A stretch of 64,000 nucleotides of DNA from Welwitschia mirabilis (GCA_051453625.1 JBOZIK010000001.1:188428453-188492452); one strand, 5' to 3'; positions 11,493 to 24,130 are shown, counted from the first letter of the stretch. Numbers and translations are program-made. Notes: generated from the sequence alone by a model not told the origin.

Positions 11493-13157
11493 TATTATAA
11501 TACCTATATTTAAATTTCATTAGACATCTATATTGACAATAACCTTTATTACAATAATAATAGAAAATGATATTATTTTTAAATGCTAGATATGCATACA
11601 TTGGCTTATAATTCCATCTGTCAGTGAAGGTAGCTAAAGTGCTAATTGATTCTTTGTGTATTAAGCCAATCTTGTTGTTTGATTTTCTACATTACCCAAG
11701 CATGATATTTGAAGTCTCTTTTTCTTAGTTAAATTTTTTATTGATTATTAATAAATATAAGAATTTCAATTTTACATGCTCCAATCAGATGTTAGTCTAC
11801 TAACCTCATCTGTAAGAGATGAGTTTTTAGAAGATAATTGAATATGAGCATTCTTTTCTTTTTTTATAAGTTTCTTTATAAGTATGAAGTAACTTTCTCA
11901 TCTTAGTACATATTTTTTGCAATTTAGCAAACTCTTTAGAAATTAGAATGTAACTTTTTTAAATACTCATACTTGTATCATCTTTATTTTTTGAATAATA
12001 CTCTTCTTTTTTCTCATTATATTCTTCTTGAAAGTCTACAATATCCATGAACGAAGGATGTGATTTTTCATCATTAGATGTTTCTTCTTTCATTGCTTTT
12101 TAATCTTCATTCCATCCTATAAAGAATGATTTCTTCCTCTTTGTCTCTTTCTTTCAATCCTTATCCTACATTCTATTAGCACTAGAATATTTCAAGGCTA
12201 TATTTACTTGTCCTTCATAAACCCAATAATCTATTTTTGAAACATCAGAAAAAGAAGCATTAATAGAAGACATACCTTTACTATTGGCTTGAAAACAATA
12301 TGATTTTTTGAAGTGATCTCTTTTGTTGTACTAGTGTGTAAGAAATACTCTTCTTTTGATGAGAACAAGTTTCTTATCTTCATCATTAGAGTCATCTTAT
12401 TCTTATTATTTCTTAGCCTTTCCTTTTAAACTCTGTTTAGTGATTTAACTTATCTTAAGTGCAATGAGTTTTCTTTTAATGCTCCATCTTGTATAAGATT
12501 CATTTCATATGCTGTAAGAGTACTTTTTAGCTCTTCTATCTTTATGATGTTGAAATATCTTAACTATTTCATAACTTTAGTCTTAAGCCTATATTTAGAG
12601 GTTATAGATCTAAGAATCTTTTGTATTATCTTTGCTTCTGATAGAGACTTTCCAATGCATGTATTGCATTTACAATGTTTGAAACTCTGATGACGTACTC
12701 ATGAACTCTTTCTCCATGGTTCATCTTGAGATTTTCAAATTGGTTTATTCATACTAGAGGCTTTGATTATTTTATAATGGAAGCAACTTCATACATTCTA
12801 AATTTCTTGTATTATTTTGTAACTTAATATTCTATTAGATTCTTCTATTATTAAGTAGAATAAAGTGCATTTTTAGCTTTATAATCATACATAAAAGCAA
12901 CTTTCTTTTTATCTTTCTAATATTTTATTTTCTTGATCTATGTAACGCTATTGCCTGTAACATCTGTTGCTATTTTCATTGCATCTATATGTCCTTCTTC
13001 TATGCTTTGCCATAATTGAAACTAAAAATGCTATAAGTATACTTGCATCCTTATCTTCTAATAGGAATAGTTTATCCCATAATAAGAGTGAAGGTCTAAC
13101 ATATGGAATCCCTTTCATTTTTCACTTAAAGAATTTACTTCTTTTCATGAGTACCCA
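11493..13157 (-). pseudogene. D1 gag and gag-protease spacer, decayed
   Basis: On the minus strand, around 12680-12580, the text KSLSEAKIIQKILRSITSKY matches the conserved 'VVxKILRSLPxxW' segment of the copia gag (UBN2-type) domain, followed by EELKSTLTAYEMN. A zinc-knuckle remnant with the C-x2-C...GQ-H-type pattern is near 12235-12185, and a second cysteine cluster (YYCNKGYCQYRC) lies at about 11565-11520. The product would form the virus-like particle. Many stops; the first codons lie shortly below the PBS. The protease motif that should follow is absent. Confidence 0.8.
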
Positions 13158-13170
13158 CTCTGATATCACT
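13158..13170 (-). other. D1 primer binding site (tRNA-iMet type)
   Basis: Plus-strand CTCTGATATCACT is the complement of a TGGTATCAGAG-like PBS, directly inside the 5' LTR. The same site is at 56014-56026 (D2), 24117-24130 (N) and, changed, 39909-39923 (X1). Confidence 0.8.
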
Positions 13171-14728
13171 TGAGAATCATTAAACTTAAAGGAGAGTGCT
13201 GAATGAGTTTCATCAAATACAAATTTAATCCTAATATTAGAATAAAAATGAATAATGAAAAACACCTTACTACGATAATGTGATTTCCCAACCTAGGTAT
13301 GTTTATACATACTGGGTAGCTTCTACTCATACCTTTGGATATCCTTTACAAAATAGTGGTTTTCTGATTCATCACTAACCTTACAATAAGTATGAGCCTT
13401 CTCAAAAGGTAGTACCTCTTTCCCATAGGGAAATAGTTGTTTTCATAGGTGCACCACAAACCTTACAAAAAGAAGATTTTTCTCATAAGGAAATACTCTC
13501 TTTCCTATAGGGAAATAATGGTTTTCATTAGTACATTAGGAATCTTACAATAATGAGAGTCTCCTTGTAAGCCAACACTCTCTTCCATAGAAGGCATACT
13601 ATGAACTTTCCAATAAAATAGATGCTTACAATTACTATCTCAAATGCACATCCATATAAGAGGTTGCCTTATAAAGAGATTGATTCAATAATGGACTTAC
13701 AATAATATTCAATGATAAGATAGTTTAACAAAGTAAGTAATACAAATATAATAATGATAAGCCTAAAGATGTAGCTTTGAAGAAGAGTTAAGTTCATTGT
13801 TATTATTGTTGTTATGAGTGCAAATGAATAATACTATAATGAGGGTTCCGAGAACAAATGATGTGGACAATGTAAAATTCTTTCCAAATGATACTTTTGA
13901 TCCTTTTCTATATGTTTCTTTCACCTATGTGACCTTCATCCTATATTTAATCTAATCATTAAGTGCCAAAACTTCAAGAGCTATGTGTTTATTGAAGTTT
14001 TAAAAGTTGTGATTTATTTTATAATGTCAAGCACTTATATGATTGAAGAGGATCTAGACATTTGAGCTTAAAAGATAGTTGTTTAATCTTGTAAAAAACA
14101 TATAATGGATAAGAAGCATCTAGGCATCTAGCACATCTCTTTAATTTTTATTGATGTGAAATTTAGTCCAAGATGTCTTTACATTTATGGACATCTACTA
14201 ACAGTCAAAACCCTTCACCTTATAGATGTCTTTAGTGAACTTCCCCAGATTTTGATGAAACTTGCTTGTATAATCCTTGGATATTCATGATCATAAACTT
14301 GTGATGTACAAGTTGATTAATCATCTGAAACATAAGATATTAGTCAAATTACAAATTAACTCTATTACCTATTTTAGTTAAGTATAGACATCTTTAATCA
14401 TGTAGATGTCTTCATCTACATTAGGTTTAATCTTTAGCATACATGTCTTTCATAAGATAATAATCTTAAAATTATGACTTAAATTTTGATACATCCAAGA
14501 GATTTTTAATTTTCTAGATGTCTGTACCAAAGATGTTTTTAATTTTTTAGACATCTTTAAATATTTATTTTGTAATTTATCAATTGATTTTTTTCATGAG
14601 ATATTAAATTTAAAGACCCATCATCATCTAATGCTTATTAAGGTTTGATTTTATCTTTTCAATGACCCATCTACATAATAACATAAAATATTTGACAAGT
14701 AATATCATCAAAACTAGATTTACTAATA
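13171..14728 (-). repeat. D1 5' LTR
   Basis: Starts TGAGAATCATTAAAC and ends TTTACTAATA, and pairs with 5924-7446. Its AGATGTCT/AGACATCT motifs fall at about 14160-14570 on the U3 side. Confidence 0.85.
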
Positions 14729-14733
14729 CTATT
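14729..14733. other. target site duplication of D1, right copy (CTATT)
   Basis: Identical to 5919-5923. Confidence 0.85.
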
Positions 14734-16350
14734 CTATACTATTATCTTGTTCAACATTCAATAATCCACACAAATTCATAACCCTTGATACTTATTCTAC
14801 TAGCTTTAATTAAAGCTTTATCTAATACTAATATTATTTAATTTTTAAATTAATCTAACTTAATTAGAGACATTTTATATGGTTCTTTCAATATTGGATC
14901 CATGCTTAGCTCAATATTTATTTAGAAATCTTCATCTCTACTTAGAGGAAAACCTAGTAACTATTTAGAAAAAAAAGTTAAGACTCTTATTTACCATTCG
15001 AATTTCTAAAATTTCTATTTGAAATTGGATAAAACATAGGACTTTAACTACTTCAAATACCTTACTTTTCTTAATTTCCTTGTTCAACTATTTTCCATTT
15101 GTCAATCTATTCAAAACAATACTACATTAAATAGGTAAAATAATTTTATTATCTTTAACTTATATTATAGTAATTCTTCTTAAATAATAATCTATTTAAG
15201 CTTTATACTTCTATATCTAATTCATACCTAAAATGATGTCAAAGTATCCTAGCCCTAAAATTGACAACTTTACTTGAAAGTATCACTTTCAATTTAGATG
15301 TGACATAAAGGAGTTTTATGAAGTGTTCAAATTTTACTACCATTTAGAAGTTCTATAATAACATATTTGTTATTTTCTATTTCTAAAAATAATTTTCATG
15401 CTATAAAAAGAGAAATAACAAAATATGATTCTTTAATATTCATTAATATTCTTATAAAAAGATTTAACATAGTATCTAAAGTTTTCAAAACCATAAATGG
15501 TTGAGCTTCTTTCCTTGAAATTAAAGCATTGAAACTCATGACATTCCTTGAAACATTCTCCTCTTTAGTTATCATAGGATAAATTTTAACTAGATAAGGA
15601 TCTTTACATCTATAACAATCTGTATTTGTAGGATTACAAGCTTCATTTCTTGGTGGAAAATCTTATTTTACTTGTTCTACTAATATTCCTTATTCCTATG
15701 ATTATTAACTTTGCATTATATGTACTCTAGTTGTATCCATCCTATCATTTCTTCTAGCCATTCCAAATTTTCTATTGTATAGTCTCTTTGTATTTTGTCT
15801 TCTTAAATTGTCCTATGTTAGTCTCTTTCTTTTGTTAAAAGTTTTATTTTTATTTCAATATTCCTTCCTAAGTCTTAATTTCTATAAAGCATTTTTAAGA
15901 ATTCTAAGATAAAGTAATTTCACCTAAACTTAAATTATATGGTGACAACTAGATATAAATTTTCTTACCTTTATTGCTTTCATTATAGCCATTTTAGGCA
16001 CATATATTAATAACTCCATGAATTTTTTCTCAGATTAAGATATTAACATGCATCACTATTTGAGATCATAAAATCTTGATATATAACTCATCTAAAATCT
16101 ATCCTCAAACTCTTCCTAAGTCACATAATCTAGAACCTATGGTACTTCTCTTTTATCATTTCATAATAATGTTGTACTCTTCTTCAGTTGATAAGTTATT
16201 AAAGCAGTTTTTCACTGAAATGTAAAGTAGAATAGTTTAACTACTTAAAAATAGATATTTTACATGATTTATATTTCATTGTATTATTTGATAATTCAAA
16301 CACTAAAGGATTTATTAGCCTAAAGTACACATTATTTTTCTAGAAACTTA
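14734..16350 (-). pseudogene. P1 gag, protease and N-terminal RT, decayed
   Basis: Read downward from 16350: a Retrotrans_gag-type region (KTTLVTYQLKKSATL-like text is clearer in P2), a YENKFMKLL-like segment near 15990, then a degenerate zinc knuckle (CYRCKDPYLVKIYPM) at about 15630-15590. The protease region follows at about 15560-15200; its DTG/DSG site is not recognisable. Next come the RT N-terminal linker and the LNxVxVxNS segment ending at D1. Relative to P2, about 45 bp of RT (the SSWGEPILFINKK part) is missing near 14810. G2 truncates the gag start. Confidence 0.75.
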
Positions 16351-18647
16351 TTATCACATCCAAAGTTTTAAAGGTCTAAGGATTTAGCTGAAGTAGTTAA
16401 ATAAAAATTAAATAAAAATAATTTTTATCTCATGAGATCTACTAAGGTAATTTAATTAATTAATTCTTTGTTTATTCTTTATTTATTAGCATATCATTAT
16501 TTGAGATGTAATTCCTTACTGTATTAGTTGAAAATTGTTATGTTGTGATTATTATTTTAGATGCTTTATTTTATTGTTACTATAATTAATAATATTATTT
16601 TTGTATTTTATTTTTGTTTATTTAATGATACTATTTTAATGGCTAAAATAGTGCTTATATAAATAATATTTTATTTTCTTTTTTATCTATTACATTTAAT
16701 TTACCATGATTAGCATATTTCCTTATTTTAATGCATACCAAAGATTCTTGTAACATCTATAATTATTAGGATGCATTATGTTGTCTTATTTTAATATTTT
16801 ATCTTAGTAGTGCATGCTAAATTAAAATTTATAATTATGATGTTTTATTTTATTTTATTAGTGGTTACCATGTACTCATTATGATAAAATCTTATCTTGA
16901 TGTTTCTATTGAAATTACTTGCTAAATATCTCATCTTGATTCTTTTCTTAATTACAACTAGTGTAATGTTTTCAAAATTTTGGCATTTTTCTTTAGATGA
17001 CTTATTTGAATAAATACTAGTGATTATTTATCTTTTTTAAAACTAGTAAGATGCCATGTAACTAAACTTTATCTTTTTCATACTTATCTTACAAAATAAC
17101 AAGTACTTTTGAATGCGCAACTTATGTATTGATGATGGAAACATCTTTTTCATATCCATTATTTACTTATTATTGGTGAAATATCTTTAGCATGTTAAGA
17201 ATGTACTATTAGGAGGAAATATGTACCTTGTAATCAAACAAAGTAATGATTAAAAATTATAAAATCATAACCATTATCTAATATAGTGGTGAATTGTGTG
17301 TTATTTAATATCCTCTATTCCATTACTTCTTCTTATTATAAATAGGATCTGTTCCCTTTATTTTTATTAGTTGGGATATCTTCTAGACTTGGATTTTGAT
17401 GACCTTACATCTTGGACCTTTGGAAATTTTTAAAGTGTTTGGAATCTTGTGGTTTTTAGGGCTTAGGTATAGAAATCATAAAGCTTGAAAAACTTCATGT
17501 AAAATTACGGACATGGTATTAGAATTATCCTTATTTCTTGTATGGTCTTATGAATTTCTCAAATCTTGTATGGTCTATACTTCTTATGTATATCAAATGA
17601 TTCTTATGATTTTATTATATATTTTATATGGTTCTACTATTACTTTTATTTTAAGTATTATTCTATTATATTCTTACATATTTCCTATAATTCTAAGCTC
17701 TTGTATCTTTGTGATCTAAATAATTCTTATTTACTTACTAAATGATATGTTCTTCTTAGAATTCTCATAAATTTTTTAGAATGCCTTAATTATTTTTATT
17801 AGTTTGAAATCTTTCTATGAGTATTTGTTATATGATTCAAAGATTATTTATGCATGATTTTTATTTCTTGTGAAAGTTCTTGATGCTTGAAAGAAAAAAT
17901 TAGAAAAGTAAATCTTGTCATTTCTTATGACATCCTTTGAAACTCCAAATATTCTTATCAAAATAAGAGTTTCACAGAGGATCAAATGAGGTCATGAAAT
18001 ATGAAAACCCACAAATTGTCAAATGCGGTAGTGGAATTAATAAATACATAGATTATTATATGAGATAATGGAGTGATTAAAATAAAGTATAACTCATCTA
18101 TTAAATATAATCAGAGATTACCAAATGAGGCAATGGAATTAATAATTCATATATCATTAAATGAGGGATAAAAAGATAAAACCATAGATCACTAAATGAG
18201 GTAGTGAAAATGATACTTCACAAAATGTTAAATGAGATAATGGAATGGTGAAAATAAAATATAAATAATTTACATTATTTTCATTTTTATGAAAATAAAA
18301 AACTTGATAATTTAGAGTTCTTTTTCTTATATCTTTTCAACCTACTCTGTATCTTGGATTTACCTGAATCTTTACTTTTCCTAGGTCATACTAGGGACTA
18401 TGATGATTTATAATTCTCACTCCATACTCTTTTGTATTAAATATATGATAAATCAAATCATAGTAATGATGATATATCTTACTGAGAAGGAAACATAAAA
18501 ATGAAATATTTATTATCTAGATTATGCTTGGAAAACATTAGTTGGAATGATTTGTTTACTATTATAACTTGTGATCTTGTTATGTCTTGTGATTAATGTT
18601 TTATTTTCAATAATCTATAGTCATTTATCAATAATATACTTGTAAAA
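16351..18647 (+). repeat. G2: gypsy-LTR-like block inserted in P1 gag
   Basis: Begins TTATCACATCCAAAG inside P1 gag and ends at the C2 LTR. Its first kilobase is homologous to the reverse complement of 46490-47284 (shared segments around TTTACCATGATTAGCATAT and TTTTATCTTAGTAGTGCATG), and its remainder matches G1 and G3. I infer a gypsy LTR in plus orientation, opposite to P1. A 36-bp tandem array lies at about 17980-18260. No gene: the small hydrophobic frame at 17513-17719 is open by base composition and is broken in G1. Confidence 0.6.
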
Positions 18648-19846
18648 TAAGAATAATTAAACTCATAGGGGAGGGGTAAATGAAGCCTATTAAATAAAAT
18701 CCTTACTTAAAAATTAAAATTTACACAATAAAGATCTTACTAGATTAATATGGTTTCCTAGCTTGGGTATGTTCACATGTAGAGGATAGCTTCCTTTTAT
18801 ACCTTTAGATATTCTTAACCTACAAATAGTACTTTTGAAACACCAGTACCATTACATACAACTAAGATGCTTCTTATAAGGTAATACTCTCTTCTCCTTA
18901 GGTATTTGTAATAAACTAAAATAGGAACATGCTCATAAGTACTTATAGAAGCACACCCATACAACAATTATCTTACAATTTGAAATTCCAACTAAGGAAT
19001 TCTAAGAATAATATTAAGTAATGAACTATAATAAATGTATTCAAAAATTTAATAATCCTATAATTTAAATGCTAAGAAATAGTACAACAAAAGAAAATAA
19101 TAACCTTCAAATATGTCACTTTGATGGAATGCTTAAGCTTTGCTTGTTTTTAGTCATCTATGAGTGTATAAAATTAAAGTAATGTAGCTATGTAAGAGCT
19201 ATTAATCAAATAACGTATTTACGAAATGATACTCTTCATCAAGGTCATAGAAATCTTCATGATGCTTGCATTTTTTGCATATACTTCTATAACCCTTTTT
19301 CATTTTATGCCTTTTATATTTTTGATGTCTTCCTTACCTTTACTTAAATAAATAATTATTTAAAAATGATTAAATACTATGAAATAATTAGAAATAGTTA
19401 AGTTTTAGTTATCCATTAGCTATTTTATTTGCTGTTAATTTTTTAAAATAGACTTCATTTTTATAGTAGGTGTCTCTATAAACAAGACATCTTTACCCTG
19501 AAAAATGTCTTTGATTAAACTACCTATATTTTAATAAAACTTGAATTACTGCACTTGTAACTCTTAGAAATGATAAATTCACTATGTAAAAATTACCTAA
19601 TTTTCTAAAATGTAGATAATTCATCATAGTACAATTTTATCTCTATTACCTCTTTTAGTTTACAATAGACATCTTCAAGTTTGTAGATGTCTTTCAATAA
19701 CTAAATTAGTATAGACATATTTAATTTTACTAGATGTCTTTCACTATCTCAACTCCTTAATTCAATATAGATGTCTTGAACATGATAGACATATTTTCCT
19801 ATAATGAACTCCAATTTAGTTTAGACATCTTTGATATATTAGATGT
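18648..19846 (-). repeat. C2 3' LTR, left part
   Basis: Aligns with C1 and C3 and is cut at 19846 by element A. The U3 array TAGACATCTT / TAGATGTCTT is well seen from 19665 to the break. Confidence 0.8.
19665..19846. repeat. U3 motif array of subfamily C
   Basis: Alternating AGACATCTT and TAGATGTCTT words, about seven to eight in 180 bp, pair as imperfect inverted repeats. C3 has the same array at about 63460-63680, and it continues after A at 29272-29310. Confidence 0.7.
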
Positions 19847-21164
19847 TGTTGCAGTGCATAATTTTGTTGTGTTTTATCCTTTATTAAATCCTTTTAATTA
19901 ATAATAAATATATTACAAATATAGCATAATACTATAGATGGAAGTCATCAAAATGTTGTAAACCCACTGAAGACATGTGAGAGAAGAAGCAGAATTAATT
20001 TTTAAAGAAAATATTATATCCTATTAAACCTAATGCAACAATGTGAGAAAATAAATAAATAATGCAATGCAAATGTAATTTAATCTAGATGAACATCTAT
20101 CAAATTAAGAAATTGACTTGTAAGGAATACTGACCTTGCATTACCTAAATTAGCTAAGAAAACTATTACTAACCCTAACTAACTTAATCTATCAAGTGAG
20201 TTGAATAGAGTGTAATGCAAGCTAATCTAAAATGGACCTAAACTAACATATGCAACCTTAAGGAATGTTACCTTTATGACCTATATTATTAGTAAAACTA
20301 TCATTAAATTAAGAATAACATAAATCATAAGGGAAATTAAGAAGTATTAATAAATAAAAGAGAAATAGAGTTTATATTATTGAACTGACATCTAGGTTAC
20401 AAAGTAGCCATCCCTTAATGGATGATAAACATTCCAATACCAAGGAAGACATCTCTCTGTAACTACTCAAGATGGATATCCTGCCCTTTGATATCCCATT
20501 ACAAGAATTTTTGGTGCATTGAAGATGATATGATAATTGAGGGAAAGGTTTATTTATACAAAAAGAAAATTATAACTATCACTTAAGTTGTAACAGTTAT
20601 GCTAGAAAATTCACTCAATCTTAAGAAAGAAACAAATGAAATAGATGAAAGTTAGTAAGCCATTTTAGTATCATCCTAACTGTCATGGGAATGACATTAG
20701 ATATGGTGTCTTATAATAATGGATAACTCATTAGATTTTCACTTCACAATTAGCTTCATAGTTAGCTTCATATGTGTTTTCATCCTACATGTTGTGGGGA
20801 TGACATTAGGAACAATAGATCTTTAGAAAAAAGGACTTATTGGCTCCTAGTTCTAATTCATGTTAGCATTCAAAATAGCTGCTAAAGTGATATCATCTTA
20901 TCTATCATGGAGAGGATGGAGGGATGATAGTCTTCCATATCTTTCTAGCTTAAGAGAAGTCAATCTTTTACATCATTGACCTTCCTCTAAAGCATTGAGT
21001 ATTAGAAAAATGCTAAAATGCCTCCAAAAATGCCAAGAATTGTGTGTTTCCATGATCATCACATTGAATCTCCATAATCATCAGAATTATATCTAAACCT
21101 ATACAAATATCCTGCAAAATTACTCAAAATATCCATCAAAATCCTATAAATTAGCATTGCATCA
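19847..21164 (-). repeat. A 3' LTR
   Basis: Pairs with 27967-29266. It carries three imperfect dyads of the form CATCC...GGGGATGAC at about 20680-20710, 20785-20815 and 20890-20925. Confidence 0.85.
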
Positions 21165-21922
21165 TGGCCCTCTACTTAGCCTTGGCAGTTCCTAACAAAG
21201 TAAGTGATTAACAATATTGAGATTTAATTTAACCAAGATAAATAATTACTAGAGGAATGTAAGTGAGTTGAAAAATATTTACCATGCAAGATTAAATATC
21301 AAAAACAAATTAATTAATATACTACCTCTGTAGGATGCAAAATAGATTTGTCATCCTATTTATCATCTATATGATAGTGGGGATGATAGCTTGTAAAATC
21401 AGAATGAAAGTCAGATACCTGTGAACATGATCGTTAAAAAGATACAAGTATTGACATCTCCATTAGCCTCCTACTTAAAATGTTTAACACATCATAATAT
21501 AACACTTAAATGTCATATACAATAATCATCATAAGATGTAATAATGATAGTTTCAGAAACCAATGATGTATATGCATAATTAGGGATGGTGATACTCAAA
21601 TTGATGTATATAAACTAAGCACTGATAACTTAAAATTATGTATACAAATCTATTAGTGAGTTTTAAATACAATCTACAAGGAAACAATTTAAATAATAAT
21701 CATAATATTACTTTCTTTGGTCATGGTTTTTAATATCTTAGATTACACCTATAGGAATGTATTGTAATTGTGCTATTTTTGCCTACTAAATAATGCTTAT
21801 AATGCTTATCATACAAGTAATATGAAATCATATATCAACATGTGCATCATATATATATATATATATATATATATCATGAAAACTTAAAATAACCCTCATA
21901 AATAAAATTTTTTCTTAAATAT
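21165..21922 (-). other. A interior beside the 3' LTR, no gene seen
   Basis: The first bases give a purine-rich run on the minus strand next to the LTR (polypurine-tract position). The rest is AT-rich with no supported frame. One dyad of the element-A type lies at about 21341-21392, and an (AT)n run at 21849-21874. Confidence 0.5.
21849..21874. repeat. (AT)n microsatellite
   Basis: Thirteen AT dinucleotides, about 50 bp left of an assembly gap. Confidence 0.95.
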
Positions 21923-22022
21923 NNNNNNNNNNNNNNNNNNNNNNNNNNNNNNNNNNNNNNNNNNNNNNNNNNNNNNNNNNNNNNNNNNNNNNNNNNNNNN
22001 NNNNNNNNNNNNNNNNNNNNNN
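21923..22022. other. assembly gap (100 N)
   Basis: Exactly 100 N, so probably a placeholder of unknown length. The missing pol and 3' LTR of element N should lie here. Confidence 0.9.
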
Positions 22023-22520
22023 AGTTTAGGTAATCCTCTAATCAACTCTTATTGAGATATGGTCTTTAAGTTTGTAATATTAGGGTGTCCCATTCCTCTA
22101 TGCCACAAACATTTTTGACACTCTTGAGTGAATCCACATAGCTCTTCATCATTAGAACTTTCACCTATGTAATATAAGTTTCCTAAATAATTGACAACTA
22201 CGAGTTCCTTATTTCTACAAATATTCTTTAGTATATACTTATTTTTATAAAAAACAATTACATTCCCTTTATTTTGCATTTGAGCAAACTTAGAATATTG
22301 TATTTAAGACCATCAACATATAAAACATCATCAATATTGAGAAGATTATATTCACATACCATTCCTTTTTCCTTGATGGATGCTATTCGATTATCACCAA
22401 AGAATACTTCTCCTCCATCATAGTTAACAAGTGTGTAAAACCTTCTTTTGTCACCTACCATTTGTCTTGAACAACCGTTGTCTAAGAATCACCTAGAATG
22501 CTCCTTTGCCTTTAAAGCAG
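22023..22520 (-). pseudogene. N protease and GAG-pre-integrase region
   Basis: The minus strand reads FLDNGCSRQMVGDKRRF near 22490-22440, which is the copia protease active-site region. The catalytic DSG reads DNG. It continues with GGEVFFGDN and VLYVDGLKYNILSL (the LPNVLYVxGLxxNLLS-type motif), then in another frame with KCLWHRGMGHPNITNLKTIS, the GAG-pre-integrase HxxxGH motif preceding integrase. Open pieces are 22258-22461 and 22049-22279. The protease would cut the polyprotein; here it is inactive by frame breaks and by the active-site change. Confidence 0.85.
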
Positions 22521-24075
22521 TTTGAACGAATAGCCCTTTAAGAGATTTCTTCTTAACCCATCTTTGTTTGATGAGAGGCTAACTATTCATTAATTTTGGT
22601 CTCCACAGAAAACTGTCACTTTTATAATGAAAAAAATTTCCCTTTCTAATGGGATAAGAAAATCTAACACGTCCTAAACCTATATAATAGAAACAACAAA
22701 TATTGAAGAGCTTTAAATTGTTAAACTTTAGTGCATACCTCTTATTTACCTTGTTGAAGTGCCATGAGGTAGCTGAATTGAGTATTCTTGCAGTCTCTAA
22801 ATCCCTTATTAATATTAAGACTATCTTATTTACACCCGCAAGATTTTCAATTGCCTTATCCAACTCTTTGTTGGCTAAGTCAAGTTTAATTTGTAAAGAA
22901 AGTAATTCAAATCTTAAATCTTTATTTTTATAAGCAAGAACTTCACAGTGGAAATAAAATTATTCATAAGCTTCCTCAATATTTTCAGAATGTTCAGTGA
23001 TTACCTTGTCCTTATTAAATATTGCATTTTATCCTTGATAGTTAAAATTAATGCATGTTCTTTAGTAATGGCTAGCAACCCACAGTCCTCTTCTTCATTT
23101 TGAGATGCTTCTGAATCAGATTCTTCTTCATCATCCTAAGTAGCTTTGAGAGCCTTCTCCATTTGTTTTTTTCTTTTCTTGTGTTGGCACATTCAGTAGC
23201 TATGTGTCCATATCCCTTACACTTAAAGAATTGTAGTGGTTTCTTGTTTCTACCAAAGCTCTTGAAGAAATTTTCTTCTCTATCTGATCATCATTTGCAT
23301 TAAATCTTGCTCTTCTTGAGTTTTTTTGTTTTCTTAAGAATCTTCTGAAGTCTCTGGCCAATAAAGATAAGTCCTTAGTCATCCTCTTCATTACTAGATG
23401 CTTCCTTATCATGACTAGAGCATTTCCAGGTGATATTTTTTATCTTGGATCCTTCATCTTCTATAATGGTAGCTTGATACATGATTAATAATACTTTGAG
23501 CTACTCTAAACTCATGGTGTCTATATTTTTGCTCTCTTTCATTGTAGTAATCTTAGGTCTAAAGCATTTGGGTAAGCTCCTTAGGATTTTTGTTACTACT
23601 CTTTGCTCTGGAACCTTTTCTCCAATACCCCACATCGTGTTTACAATGTTCATAACCTTGGTTGTATACTTAGTAATGGATTCTTGTTCCTCCATTCTAA
23701 TATTTTCAAGTTGAGTTGTTAAAAATCGTAATTTGGAATTTTTCACAATACTCATACCTTCATGAGCAATTTCGAGGATATCCCAAATTTATTTTATGGA
23801 GGAATACTTATCTATTTGACTTTACTCGTAAAGATTAAGGGCACAAATTAGAGCATTCATCACCTTTACATTGAGCCTAGCTTCCTCCTTCTGTTTATTA
23901 AACCAACCTGCTAAAGAGATAGTAGATCCAAAATAGCCACACATGACACTATTCCAGATATTCAAATCAAGAGATTATAGAAATATTATCATTTTAGTTT
24001 TCCAAAAGGAGTAGCTTAATCATTGAAGTAAGGCGGCTTTAAGATCAAATGACCTTCATCAATGTTAGGTCTCAT
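22521..24075 (-). pseudogene. N gag, decayed but nearly complete
   Basis: The start codon at 24075 begins MRPNIDEGHLILKPPYFND, then one base is out of frame and the text continues SFWKTKMIIFL and IWNSVMCGYF. Open piece 23755-23501 holds the gag core (VVTKILRSLPKCFRPKI); 23412-23200 holds LSLLARDFRRFLRKQK; the zinc knuckle CKGYGHIATECAN is at about 23212-23175. In-frame stops are mostly TAA/TAG at former CAA/CAG or TGG positions. The 22521-23170 part is the spacer before protease. The start is chosen because PPYFNxxNYxxWK is the usual SIRE gag N-terminus, 42 bp past the PBS. Confidence 0.85.
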
Positions 24076-24116
24076 TTGATAACTCAGAGTGTTAAAACTC
24101 TATCAAGAGTAACCTC

Positions 24117-24130
24117 GCTCTGATACTAAT
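24117..24130 (-). other. N primer binding site (tRNA-iMet type)
   Basis: Plus-strand GCTCTGATACTAAT is the complement of ATTAGTATCAGAGC, one base off the copia TGGTATCAGAGC site. Confidence 0.85.

Larger units (their letters stand above)
5924..14728 (-). mobile_element. D1: SIRE-type copia, pol-deleted, inserted in P1 RT
   Basis: The element has two LTRs of about 1.5 kb, a CTATT target duplication, a polypurine tract inside the left LTR and a copia-type PBS inside the right LTR, so it lies on the minus strand. Its interior holds gag with the gag-protease spacer, then a non-coding stretch, then the env-like ORF3. No integrase, RT or RNase H motif is visible in any of the sequenced interior. 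A 625-N gap remains, but D2 shows only about 165 bp there and no pol either. It is probably a non-autonomous derivative mobilised by a related SIRE element. Confidence 0.85.
3411..16350 (-). mobile_element. P1: Ty3/gypsy chromovirus-type element, split by D1
   Basis: Read on the minus strand from 16350 down, the order is gag, protease, RT, RNase H, integrase and a degenerate chromodomain-like tail. This is the Ty3/gypsy order. The coding sequence is broken many times. D1 (5924-14728) interrupts the RT. Neither LTR remains at its proper place: the right side is cut by G2 inside gag and the left side by C1 at the last codons of pol. The second copy, P2, keeps its 3' LTR (46024-47284). The lineage (Tekay/Del-like) is an inference from the integrase tail and gag. 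Confidence 0.8.

Noticed and set aside
10786-11601. Long frames crossing the 625-N gap on both strands
   Set aside because: They are open only because N codons are not stops. The flanks belong to decayed D1 gag/spacer.
13158-13170. tRNA-like sequence near the LTRs
   Set aside because: It is the retrotransposon PBS, complementary to a tRNA 3' end. No cloverleaf can be drawn.
17513-17719. Hydrophobic frame in G2 with a similar one in G3 (60357-60581)
   Set aside because: Similarity follows from block homology. The frame is broken in G1 and composition alone (T-rich) explains the Ile/Leu/Tyr-rich text.
23481-23714. Plus-strand frames over N and X gag (also 22703-22933, 39253-39549, 39390-39617)
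   Set aside because: They lie antisense to clearly recognisable gag on the minus strand.
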